A DNA stretch of 64,000 bases, taken from the NCBI GenBank assembly GCA_002118135.1, contig BDIU01000131.1, forward strand, positions 1 to 64,000. The letters run 5' to 3'. Position numbers and translations under genes: made by a program. This DNA is from Trebouxia sp. TZW2008. Its lineage: Eukaryota; Chlorophyta; Trebouxiophyceae; Trebouxiales; Trebouxiaceae. Within the stretch, counting starts at the first letter, position 1; each line of letters begins with the position of its first letter. The notes beneath the pieces are model-generated. The model was given only the letters and a program-made list of their open reading frames with translations, did not search any database and was not told the DNA's origin. Below, one piece after another: positions 57,001-64,000 of this stretch.

Positions 57001-60000
57001 GAATTTGCTGAGCCTTGGGCAACTCAAGGCTCAGCAAAAGGGCTATCACTTGACCACATGAAGGACTTGCCTGGAATGTTTACATGGCCAAGAGAAAACA
57101 CATGAAAGTATGAAGCAAAGAGCAAGGTAGGGCCGGGGAATGACATTGTTTTGTCTGACTTTCAACACTTGAACATCAGGCGTCCATACTGCGACGCTCA
57201 AGACAAGCCTGCCTGGCGAGATAGGACCTTGTGCTACATATACCTAGCAGTATATGCTGGAACATGCAATCACTAGTATTATTGTTATTACTATTGTAGT
57301 TGTTGTTATTATTACTGTTTTTATTATTATATTTTTTGTTATTATTATTATTATTACCATTGTAATTGTTATAGTTATTGTTGTTATTGTTATTATTATC
57401 ATTGTTGTTGTTATTATTATTATTATTATTATTATTGTTATCATGATTATTATTACTATTACCATTATTATCATCATCATTATCACTATGATGATTATTA
57501 TCACGTTTATTGTGATTATTATCAGGGGCAGCATCAACATGGCCACAGCACAGCAGAGAGGCATGCATGATTTCAGCGCCAGCACCAGTCAGGTGCAAGA
57601 CAAATTCACTGTTCATACTGCAGCTCTGCAGGCCTGTCTGGGCAAGTAGTTAAGGCTTCAAGATGGCGCAATGGTGTAGGCGACGAAACTTGCACATAGC
57701 ATCAAGCTTTTAGTCAGAGACTTGCAATTTAACGAAGCGACCTCACCTACTGTTCTGCATTTGTGCAGGTCTGCTTGTGACGGTGCATGAAGCACAGGGA
57801 TTGTTGTGGTATAGGTGATGTCGCATGCAAAGAGCAAAACAGGATAGTTGCAAAATGCTTTGCTGCGTATCTGCTGATGACACATGCATGACAGAGAGCA
57901 GCAAAACGTCCTCAGCCTCCATTCTGCATCTCTGCAAGTCTGATTGTGGAGGTATGTGAAGCGTAGGGATTGCACTTACAATGTTCATGCTGCCACATGC
58001 CAAGGCATCACTGTCACATAGGTCATGCAACATGTAAACAGCCTTACCGTCCATTCTGCATCTCTGCAAGTCTGGTCATGCAAGTATGTGAGGCACATGG
58101 ATTGGGCCGTGGTTTAGGTGATGTCGCATGCAACAAGTAAAGTAGTAAAGCTGCACAACTGCTTCAGTTCAAATCTACTGATGTCAGGTGCATGACAGAG
58201 AGCAGCAGAGCAGCCTTACCGTCCAATCTGCATCTCTGCAAGTCTGATCGTGAAGGTATGTGAAGCACAAAGACTGTGCCGTGGTGTAGGTGATATCGCA
58301 TTCAAAGGGCTCCTTCCGGTGGCTGACCATTTCGGCCTCTGTAACAATGCCCACGCTCAAGCCCAGAAACTTGAAGATCTTGCCCATCCTGCATTCACAG
58401 TTGGAGTTAACCTTTTTGTCTACATGTTCTGGGGTTGTTTAGAAAGACGTATTGCGCTTTTGCTTTTGTCACAAGACACTTGGATATTCTGCCCATCCTG
58501 CAGGGCAAATCAAAGTGTCTTTCAAGCACAAGCTTCCATCATTTTCCAAGTACTGATGCTCATTTAAGGGCTCCTTCTGGTGGCTGATCATGGCAGCCTC
58601 TGTTACAATGCCAACGCTCAAGCCCAGTAACTTGAAGATCTTGCCCATCCTGCAATTATAAATCTCCTGTTTATCTACATGTCTGGAGGTATGGGTGTTA
58701 TGGGTGGTGTGGATGATGTCACATAAGTGAGGCTCCTTCAAGTGGCTAATCATTGCAGCCTCTGTGACGATGCCCATGCTTAAGCCTAGGAACTTGAAAC
58801 TCTTGCCCATCCTGAATTTAACAGTGATGACATTAGCAAAATGCCCATCCAAGCAAAGGCACTGAGTGAGTGGCTGCAAGGCTTGTTGCAGGAAAAGAAG
58901 GGAAACGCTTTGGCAAGCTTGCTTGCAAGACTGATTCCAAGCGCCGCATGACAGCAATGACTATATGTGCATCAGACTCAGGAAATTGTACTCCTGTGAT
59001 ACACCGCCAAACAGCAAGACAACAAGCAAAAACTCTGCTGGCCAAGCCTAAATGTAGTGATAATACATCAATGCAAGCACACTATCAACATCATCTGATT
59101 TTCGCATGCTGAACATCAACCGTCTTCATCGTGGCGTTCAGAAGCCGGCCTGGCAGGATAGGACTTGGGCCACACACACCTGGCACATTTGCTGGACAGT
59201 GGTAACATTTATTCATTATTGTTGTCAACATCAAGTTAACCTTAACTGAATCGTATAGATGATGGACAAAGAGAGCATGCAAGCAATACAAGCAGACCAA
59301 ACAATTGCATTGCTGCAAAGCAAACACTTACCACTCCCCATCACGCTCAGCAAGGTAGTCATTGACAGTGACCACATGAACTCCTTTGCCCGTCAGGGCG
59401 TTCAGGTAGGTGGGTAGGGTTGCCACAAGGGTTTTGCCCTCACCCGTAGCCATCTCTGCCACTTTGCCCTCGTGCAACACAATGCCACCAACCTGCATCA
59501 TGAGCAATTGATTGAAGCCTAAACGGGCAAGATGCCACTATGAGCAATTCAGAGTTTGCACTGCTCCCGCCGGGCTTGGCTGGGCAAGGACGTGCTGTGC
59601 TCTATCACGCTGTGCTGTGCTGTGCTGTGCTGTGCTGTGCTGTGCTGTGCTGTGCTGTGCTGTGCTGTGCTGTGCTGTGCTGTGCTGTGCTCATGGAATT
59701 TGATGGAAGCTTGAAGGTGTGATGCAATGATGCTTATGCTCACCAACTGTACATTAAGCCACACAGAGCTTACCGCCAGGCTAGAGACTGCACATGCAGC
59801 TGTCGTGGCTGCTGAAGCAAATGAACTATATTGAGCACTGCAAAGTCAGCAGTGGAATACATTGCATGCTTGTTGGGGACTGCTCACCAGCTATGCATCA
59901 AAATGACGTAGCCGCAACACTCTGCTGGACAACTCCCTCACAACAGCACTAAGCAACACACACTGTTTACCAGAAGGCTGAACATGGCCAAGGCAGCTAG

Positions 60001-61338
60001 CGTAGACTGTTGGCGCAAACACACAGTGGTTGCAGTATTGCACAGTCATTGATAATTTATGTTGCATGCTTGACAGCTCACCAGCTGAGCATCAAAGTGC
60101 CGTAGCCGCAACACTGTGCTGGACACCTCCCTCACGACAGCACTGAGCAACTCACTCTCCACTGGGAAGCTCTTACTTGCACATGCAGCTGCCATGGGCT
60201 ACTGTTGCAATTGTCTACAATTGTGAATTCAATGTGGAATGCATTGCACGCTTTGTGGGGATTGCTCACCAACTGTGCGTCAAAGTGACGTAGCCGCAAC
60301 ACTCGGCTGGACACCTCCCTCACAACAGCAAAAGCCTCCACAAGCAAGCTTTCAAGAGTAGCGCCGCGCTTGAGCCGCTGCCTGAATTCTTGCGTCTTGG
60401 CTTTGAGTTGATCATCTGACAGTTGTTGAAGTGCTGGCTCCGCAGCATTGATCTTGTTCACGGTGTCAAAATACCTGCAGCGGACAGTGAATTTGGGTGA
60501 TGCCAACCGTTTGAGATGATCATCTGGCAGCTTTCAAAGGGCTAGCTCCCCAGCATTGATCTTGTTTACAGAGTCAAGTACCTGCAGTGGACATTGAAAC
60601 GAGCTGATCTTGATTACAGTGTCAAGACACCTGCACATGATAGTGCGCTGTGGTGATGAATGGCATGTGCGCTGATGTGGAAGGTGAAATGCTTTTACAG
60701 ACTGATCACTGACAGGTGACATCAGTGGTCTGGAATGTGCTATCCTAGATGAGTATGTTGCAAATGACCACATCTGAATCACAGTGGCATTAGGGCGAGT
60801 GGCGTGGAAAGATACCACGCCGCATGCATTGACATCTACAGTAGAGTTGGATGTGTCTTGCAAACAAGACAGAGAAGAGTGCTTGAGTCAAATGGAGAAG
60901 CACAGGCTGCCATACCCAGCCAAGGCTCGCTTCTTGCCGTCTGTCAAGCCTTCTGCGTGATGCTTCCAGTGTTCAGGTATTGCAGCCTTGTCAAAGCTGA
61001 TTTTGCTGAGCTTGGTTTTGCCAAAGTTCAACGCCTGCAGCAGCTTCAGACTTGATGCACCATGAAGGCTTACAGCAGGAATAATAGTTTGGATATACTG
61101 CTTGTTCAGTGATCAGCGCATATCGGCTTGAAATTCAGTGAGCAACGGCGGCCTTGCTTACCTCCAGCACAGAGCCTAGTTTGGCACGAGGAGCAACACT
61201 TCTGGTTGCATGGGCACCGTCCCGTGAGCGCCTTGACTGAGCTTGTATTGTGCGACACTTCTGTGCTTGACCGGGCAAGCTTGTGCGCAAGGGCCGGCAA
61301 CTTGAAACGCTGAGCGCTTGTGCCCGCGCGCTATGCAT
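42003..61338 (-). CDS. secA: SecA preprotein translocase ATPase, probably chloroplast SECA2-like
   Basis: Twenty-three exons are proposed: 61162-61338, 60916-61034, 60270-60474, 59332-59492, 58220-58388, 56801-56932, 56321-56471, 55584-55801, 54288-54395, 53699-54069, 52626-52849, 51621-51942, 50801-51077, 49781-49961, 48964-49205, 47722-47810, 47498-47548, 46976-47322, 46304-46512, 44883-45049, 43896-43962, 43232-43313 and 42003-42406. They sum to 4473 nt (1490 aa) and every junction is in phase. Exon 1 is a Ser/Arg/Ala-rich transit-like leader; an in-frame stop precedes its ATG. Motor motifs are [10 protein letters not shown] (Walker A), [11 protein letters not shown] (Walker B), [34 protein letters not shown] and [20 protein letters not shown] (motif VI, Ala where Gly is usual). 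The scaffold reads [13 protein letters not shown] and [14 protein letters not shown] 115-codon Ser/Pro/Gln-rich exon 18 is an insertion. No C-terminal zinc motif is present. Introns are filled with exon-edge copies. Confidence 0.92.
42581..42715. repeat. tetranucleotide microsatellite (GAGT/GGGT)n
   Basis: Imperfect GGGT, GAGT and GGGA tracts occur in secA intron 22, including an uninterrupted GAGT-type run at about 42648-42680. They produce spurious Ser/His/Leu/Thr repeat frames on the minus strand. Confidence 0.9.
42950..43085 (-). pseudogene. two copies of secA exon 22 3' edge with donor
   Basis: Exon 22 ends CAAGAATTCAAGCTAGAAGC followed by AG|GTACTG at 43232. Downstream units near 43052 and 42977 read CAAGAGATCAAGCTGGAAGC then AG|GTACTG, and CAAGAGATCAGGCTAAAAGC then AG|GTATTA. 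Confidence 0.8.
43330..43390 (-). pseudogene. short copy of secA exon 22 5' edge
   Basis: ACATCAAGTCTACAGCATGC upstream of exon 22 repeats ACGTCAAGTCTACAGCATGC (TSSLQHA) of the exon start. The acceptor is lost. Confidence 0.65.
44060..44780 (-). pseudogene. three copies of secA exon 20 3' edge with donor
   Basis: Exon 20 ends at 44883 with [15 protein letters not shown] and then GTAGGG. Downstream units at 44622-44680 ([16 protein letters not shown]), 44418-44470 (strongly decayed) and 44065-44115 ([14 protein letters not shown]) carry the same edge. Spacing is about 200-350 bp. Confidence 0.82.
45150..45990 (-). pseudogene. array of about seven copies of secA exon 20 5' edge with acceptor
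   Basis: Exon 20 starts at 45049 with CAG|GCGAAAGTTGCAGCGCAT ([18 protein letters not shown]). Upstream acceptor-like starts lie near 45192, 45337, 45473, 45616, 45690, 45832 and 45972. Each is followed by a variant of AAGTTGCAGCGCATAG and GCAAGAGACTGCAAATGGCA. Spacing is mostly about 140 bp. Confidence 0.85.
46789..46915 (+). repeat. SINE-like dispersed repeat, copy 3
   Basis: The copy starts TGTCTGATTTTCAA and carries the core GCCTGGCAAGATAGGATTTG and TAGCACATGTGCTGG. The tail is ATGTAATGAATTACTACC. It lies in secA intron 18, opposite to the gene. Confidence 0.75.
48010..48195 (-). pseudogene. two copies of secA exon 16 5' edge
   Basis: Exon 16 (start 47810) reads [17 protein letters not shown]. 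Upstream copies read [16 protein letters not shown] (start near 48062) and [14 protein letters not shown] (start near 48189), each preceded by an acceptor-like or near-acceptor sequence. Confidence 0.85.
48544..48870 (-). pseudogene. three copies of secA exon 15 3' edge with donor
   Basis: Exon 15 ends at 48964 with [21 protein letters not shown] minus its first residue, followed by GTATGT. Copies end at 48786 (identical peptide, GTCAGT), 48610 (one change to [15 protein letters not shown]) and 48544 (only [10 protein letters not shown] remains, GTCAGC). Spacing is 178, 176 and 66 bp. Confidence 0.9.
49260..49345 (-). pseudogene. copy of secA exon 15 5' edge
   Basis: [17 protein letters not shown] upstream of exon 15 duplicates [17 protein letters not shown] near the start of the exon (49205). 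Confidence 0.8.
49490..49725 (-). pseudogene. two copies of secA exon 14 3' edge
   Basis: Exon 14 ends at 49781 ([13 protein letters not shown]). Downstream units near 49650-49720 ([13 protein letters not shown]) and 49490-49560 (more decayed) repeat the edge and the adjoining CATGATGTATGACGTACAAG region. Confidence 0.82.
50100..50530 (-). pseudogene. decayed copies of secA exon 14 5' edge
   Basis: Exon 14 starts at 49961 with [20 protein letters not shown]. Upstream units around 50110-50205, 50285-50345 ([20 protein letters not shown]) and 50470-50535 keep GAGGGTGGA-type edges and variants of the exon text with substitutions and stops. Confidence 0.72.
51180..51305 (-). pseudogene. copy of secA exon 13 5' edge
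   Basis: [20 protein letters not shown] then KLFHSGQI upstream of exon 13 duplicates [20 protein letters not shown] then KLFKNDEI at its start (51077). The acceptor (CAG|GTGGCATCGG) is preserved. Confidence 0.88.
52000..52440 (-). pseudogene. three copies of secA exon 12 5' edge
   Basis: Exon 12 starts at 51942 with [20 protein letters not shown]. Upstream copies start near 52106 ([19 protein letters not shown], then [11 protein letters not shown]), 52272 ([19 protein letters not shown]) and 52440 (decayed, with a stop). Spacing is about 165 bp. Confidence 0.88.
52490..52615. repeat. short tandem duplication in secA intron 11
   Basis: GTGAAGAGGATGG, GGACAAGTCATGGGCATGTC and AAGTGGTGA blocks repeat two to three times at about 55 bp. 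This repeat contains no recognised exon sequence. Confidence 0.75.
52880..53200 (-). pseudogene. two copies of secA exon 11 5' edge
   Basis: Exon 11 starts at 52849 with [17 protein letters not shown]. Copies start near 52989 ([14 protein letters not shown], then a stop) and near 53200 ([17 protein letters not shown]). Confidence 0.8.
53281..53375. repeat. pentanucleotide microsatellite (CAGCA)n
   Basis: A perfect (CAGCA)11 block at 53321-53375 is preceded by 40 bases of degenerate GC-rich units. It lies in secA intron 10. Confidence 0.95.
54790..55530 (-). pseudogene. tandem array of six copies of secA exon 8 3' edge with donor
   Basis: Exon 8 ends at 55584 with [20 protein letters not shown] then HQ|GTACTT. 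Further CATCAG|GT edges occur at 55453, 55317, 55198, 55072, 54933 and 54794. Spacings are 131, 136, 119, 126, 139 and 139 bp. Translations remain recognisable: [60 protein letters not shown] and others, with scattered stops. The array fills most of the 1.2-kb intron 8. Confidence 0.93.
56535..56650. repeat. tandem duplication in secA intron 6
   Basis: Two units of about 60 bp share CCTGATCTTGAAGA, CAATAAA and CTCAACAG. No exon-derived sequence was recognised. Confidence 0.75.
57153..57530 (+). repeat. SINE-like dispersed repeat, copy 4, with long (ATT/GTT)n tail
   Basis: The body (57153-57267) has GTCTGACTTTCAACACTTGA, CAAGCCTGCCTGGCGAGATA and TATGCTGG. It is followed by 260 bases of imperfect ATT/GTT trinucleotides, as expected for an expanded retroposon tail. 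It lies in secA intron 5. Confidence 0.8.
57745..58105 (-). pseudogene. three copies of secA exon 5 3' edge
   Basis: Exon 5 ends at 58220 with [18 protein letters not shown] and then GTAAGG. Downstream units near 58050-58105 ([12 protein letters not shown]), 57925-57990 ([17 protein letters not shown]) and 57760-57810 ([16 protein letters not shown]) repeat the edge at about 130-170 bp. Confidence 0.88.
58555..58815 (-). pseudogene. two copies of secA exon 5 5' edge with acceptors
   Basis: Exon 5 starts at 58388 with [20 protein letters not shown]. Copies start near 58649 ([20 protein letters not shown]) and 58809 ([20 protein letters not shown], then [12 protein letters not shown]). Both keep CAG|GATGGGCAAG. 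Confidence 0.9.
59094..59224 (+). repeat. SINE-like dispersed repeat, copy 5, with target-site duplication
   Basis: A full copy from TCTGATTTTCGCATGCTGAA through GCCTGGCAGGATAGGACTTG and CATTTGCTGG ends in an AT-rich tail (TTTATTCATTATTGTTG). It is flanked by the direct repeat TCAACATCA at 59085-59093 and 59225-59233. It lies in secA intron 4. Confidence 0.82.
59611..59690. repeat. pentanucleotide microsatellite (TGTGC)16
   Basis: Sixteen perfect units lie in secA intron 3. The reverse complement, GCACA, is a rotation of the CAGCA motif at 53321-53375. Confidence 0.97.
59880..60150 (-). pseudogene. two copies of secA exon 3 3' edge
   Basis: Exon 3 ends at 60270 ([18 protein letters not shown] and then GTGAGC). 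Downstream units near 60079-60150 and 59886-59960 preserve GTGAGGGA, TGCGGCTACG and the donor GGTGAGC, with changes in the last codons. Confidence 0.85.
60540..60640 (-). pseudogene. two copies of secA exon 3 5' edge with acceptors
   Basis: Exon 3 starts at 60474 with CAG|GTATTTTGACACCGTGAA ([14 protein letters not shown]). Copies start near 60583 ([14 protein letters not shown]) and 60631 (LDTVIKIS), each after a CTGCAG or GTGCAG acceptor. Confidence 0.88.
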
Positions 61339-62834
61339 CTGCCAGGCAACCGATGAGCGCTGCAAATCCGCGTCGATGAGCGGACACTGTCACCCACAGC
61401 AACAGAACAGCATGTATGCCAGAAAAACTTGTCCGATTCGATGTCGAGCAGCCACGCTAGCGCGGCGTGGAAAACCGGTCCACTAGCGTCTTACGCACGC
61501 TGTGAACTGCGCGAAGGTAACAGTGGCCGGACGACAACGCTGCCGAAACCTTCGACCTCGCACGGAGCGTGCACGCAAGAAAAATGCACGCGCTGCGTCT
61601 GCAAAGCATGCATGCACAGCATAATGGCAGATTCCTCAGACTTGACCAGTACTGTAAAGCTCTATAGTTCACAAAAGAGTAAAACCTGCAACCCCAAAGT
61701 TAGTGGCATGGAAAGATACTACACGGCAACCAGCAAGCGTAATATTATGGGGGCAGGATGACTTGCATCCTTTGGCCAGCCAACAAGTCTGATCGGAAAT
61801 GTCGGGATTAGTCAGAAGGTATTCACTGTGATCCGCATTAACAAAATACAGTAGTGATGATTGCAGTCTCGACATGCGTATGCACTGCTTTGAAATTTGC
61901 TGCCAAATCCAGACTTGGTTTGGACAAAACTCATGGGCCAAACATCACCTGGCCATGCCCATGTCAACCAGTGTCTTTTGTATGGGTTTCAGAGGTCACT
62001 TGGGCATAAGAGTATCTGTGACACCACTTACACCTGAGCTGATGCATGTGCCGCACAATTCTGCACAGAACATAGAGTTTACAGTTTCTGTTGCTGCTGT
62101 GTATGCTGTATCAGCTGCTGCAACATCCCACCAGATTGCCACCAAAAGTTGCCTTTCTGCATTTCTGATGCAATGGCAGTTTCAGATGTGCTGCAGTTGT
62201 TTTGCCGCAGTAGAGACTACGGTCCATGCGCTTGACATTGAGGCTCATGTCACTGACATCAAAACCTCTGCAAGCAATAAATGCATCAAAGGCAGGTCTA
62301 CAACGCTAGCACAGTGAACGATTTATCCTCAGACAAGATGGGAGCTGGGCTTTCTGCTGCTGTTTGTTATACTATATTTCTGTAACTGATTGACTCTCCA
62401 AGCTATGATCTGGGCGTAATCTAGCTCTACATTGTTCGTGATTTGTAGCCCGGCGTCATGGCATCTCACTGATCTTCAAAACTTTGGCTGACGTCAAAAT
62501 AGTAGCCTCCAATGTCAGCAAAGCTTGGTGGCACCTGCATAACAGTAAAACAGCTTGTTGAAAGAACTTCACATTGCACTGATCCTGCTGGCAGTCTGCG
62601 TCACACTCTCACATGCTATAACACAAGCAAAACAAAAACATGTCACAGCATACAATCATGCAAAAGCTATGGTATATGGTCATGTTGAATGCATGCAGAG
62701 CATTGCTGCACAACAGCACTTTCAAGCTAGACATGTCCTCGTCAACAAGAACGTGAAGGCATACAAGCTGACTACTTCACAAGAGCAATCAAAATTGGTG
62801 CAACCTTTACCGGCGTGAAAGGCACAGCGAGCTT
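61339..62834. other. secA 5' flank and intergenic, no gene supported
   Basis: Open plus-strand frames at 61429-61761 and 62555-62818 start with TTG rather than ATG, and one at 61874-62317 has no family resemblance. A short block shared with 60800-60830 (GTGGCATGGAAAGATAC and GTGGCGTGGAAAGATAC) suggests a small dispersed repeat. Confidence 0.4.
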
Positions 62835-63686
62835 TCAGCGTTTAGCTCCCACCGGCGTCTGCACGTTCGCGGCCTTGGCGTCGAACTCAGTGCCGGTGTT
62901 GTCAGCGTTCACTTCGGGTGTTTTCAAAGCTGGCGACTCGGCAGGCAGCACAGCCTCTGACTTCGGCTTTTTGGCTTTGCCCTGTGAGCTTTGTGCAGCG
63001 CTAGCTTTCACTTTTTTGCCGGCTTTTGCACCAGGCTTGCCGGCTTTCGCAGCAAGCTTTGGTCCATCCTGCTTGCCGAAGCCTTGAGACTTGCCACCAC
63101 CGCCAGCAGCCTGTACACAGATAGCAAGCTGTTAGCCAAGTCATACTTGCTTTCACCACACTGCTATACGAAAAGACAACAGTGCAGATTAGCTTGCCTT
63201 ACACAGCAAAGAAACACTTGGTCAACACATGATGATTTTGGAGTCACACGCTGAGAGCATACAAGGTTTGTCATGGCTTCACGTTGTTGTGTCAAGCTGC
63301 TTGAGTGGTGATATCTTGCCCAGCTTAAAGATCTTTTGACAAGATACAACAAAACAGTCAAGACGTACGACAAGCATTCTCAATCAACACATGAACAGCA
63401 CAGATATAAATGTATGTGTCCAGGGAAAAGTGAAGAAAATAGTAGAACAGTCGAGGAACCTGTATGATCAGCACAATGAAAGCACAGGTGATTGTCTACA
63501 CGCAGATGTCTCACCTTGCTCTTCATAGCCTCATACTGTTGCGTCAAGCTGCTCAAGCGATTCTCTGCTGCCTGGCGAGCGCTGACTTCTGCATCTTGGA
63601 CCTCTGCCAGCTGCAGCTGCAGTTTGGAAACCACATCTTCTGCATCAATTCTTGCTGTGCGCTCCTCTTCCAGATTCTTCCTTGCC
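62835..63686 (-). CDS. coiled-coil protein with basic disordered tail, 3' part only
   Basis: Two exons are recognised. The penultimate is 63515-63686 (57 codons plus one base), and the last is 62835-63110 (92 codons with stop). They are joined by AAG|GTGAGA and GTACAG|GCTGCT in phase. The penultimate exon is a heptad-repeat coiled coil (EEERTARIDAEDVVSKLQLQ, then LAEVQDAEVSARQAAENRL). The last exon begins with a Gly run and is Lys/Ala-rich (KLAAKAGKPGAKAGKKVKA), ending in an acidic-neutral stretch and VQTPVGAKR. More 5' exons must lie beyond the right edge of the window. The combination could be a kinesin-type, golgin-type or structural tail; the family cannot be named from this fragment. Confidence 0.75.
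63266..63308 (-). pseudogene. copy of the coiled-coil gene exon 3' edge
   Basis: SSLTQQREAMTN in the intron downstream of the penultimate exon duplicates SSLTQQYEAMKSK at that exon's end (63515). The donor has been lost. Confidence 0.8.
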
Positions 63687-63771
63687 CTGCGTGGACAATA
63701 TGTCATCCAGACAAAAATCATACTAATAGCACTGAAGATAAGATGAACATCGAGACCAGAGACATTGACAG

Positions 63772-63967
63772 TAGGGCTGGCATATACAACATTTCCCAGT
63801 ATCAGATGCGTATATACGCAGTATAATACGCCGTATGATACGCTTTTGTCTACTCATACAAACCGTAGAAGGGGTCAAGTACAGCCAAAATGGCCTCATG
63901 TACGGCGTATTATACGCTGTATTTCTGCGGCTACGTAGAACCAGACAAAGCGCAGATGCCAGCCCTA
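63772..63967. mobile_element. hAT-type MITE (non-autonomous), 196 bp
   Basis: The 12-bp terminal inverted repeats are perfect (TAGGGCTGGCAT at the left, ATGCCAGCCCTA at the right). The 8-bp direct repeats ATTGACAG sit at 63764-63771 and 63968-63975. The TIR start TAGGG and 8-bp duplication are typical of the hAT superfamily. The interior holds a second, imperfect inverted repeat (GTATAATACGCCGTAT against TACGGCGTATTATACG) and no coding capacity. It lies within or upstream of the coiled-coil gene. Confidence 0.93.
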
Positions 63968-64000
63968 ATTGACAGTGACAGTGACAACAATGGCAATCAT

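Noticed and set aside
57176..57649. Poly-Asn (minus) and poly-Ile/Val (plus) frames of over 110 codons
   Set aside because: They are translations of the ATT/GTT tail of SINE-like copy 4.
59512..59764. Cys-Ala-Val-Leu repeat frames, also at 53082-53521
   Set aside because: They are translations of the TGTGC/CAGCA microsatellites.
62555..63087. Plus-strand frames, one with a signal-peptide-like start
   Set aside because: The first begins with TTG; the second is antisense to the last exon of the coiled-coil gene.

Overview
The window is nuclear DNA from a eukaryote, most probably a green alga (Chlorophyta, perhaps a trebouxiophyte; lineage inferred, not proven). Nearly every recognisable gene is split by GT-AG introns with strong pyrimidine-CAG acceptors. 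The genes include a chloroplast-type SecA with a transit-like leader, a plant/animal-type two-domain NAD+ synthetase, an NSRP1 splicing factor, a PIP/AQP1-like aquaporin and a treble-clef zinc-ribbon repeat protein of a kind common in green algae. At least one gene has a TGTAA poly(A) signal. I joined exons by hand using homology to the families plus reading-frame phase. All proposed junctions keep frame, but none has been checked against RNA. Layout: 0.3-0.8 kb (+) small Ala/Gly-rich ISG12-like protein; 1.9-4.4 kb (-) NSRP1 homologue, 5 exons; 4.6-5.2 kb (+) weak membrane ORF; 6.4-6.8 kb (-) small multipass membrane protein; 8.3-12.5 kb (-) aquaporin, 8 exons; 13.4-23.2 kb (-) glutamine-dependent NAD+ synthetase, 16 exons, 727 aa; 24.3-27.7 kb (+) GH43 glycosidase, 5 exons; 28.8-31.9 kb (-) RluA-family pseudouridine synthase, 6 exons, 5' end unresolved; 32.3-33.1 kb (+) BTB/POZ protein; 35.7-36.3 kb (-) unknown protein; 37.2-37.8 kb (+) small secreted protein, possibly beta/gamma-crystallin-like; 38.6-39.7 kb decayed tandem array; 40.3-41.3 kb (+) zinc-ribbon protein; 42.0-61.3 kb (-) SecA, 23 exons, 1490 aa; 62.8-63.7 kb (-) 3' end of a coiled-coil protein that runs off the right edge. 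The genes are unrelated housekeeping and accessory functions; there is no operon-like logic. The most striking structure is the introns themselves. In the aquaporin, NAD+ synthetase, GH43, pseudouridine synthase, SecA and coiled-coil genes, introns are largely made of tandem, decaying copies of the neighbouring exon edge together with its splice site. Copies of an exon's 3' edge plus donor lie just downstream of that exon. Copies of a 5' edge plus acceptor lie just upstream. The real splice uses the first donor and the last acceptor. The clearest case is SecA exon 8, whose 3' edge and donor occur seven times at 119-139 bp spacing. Other structures are a five-copy SINE-like repeat (one copy with a 9-bp target-site duplication), a 196-bp hAT-type MITE with a perfect 12-bp TIR and 8-bp duplication, three CAG|GCAAGC (GC-AG) introns, and two pentanucleotide microsatellites of the same motif in opposite orientation inside SecA introns.
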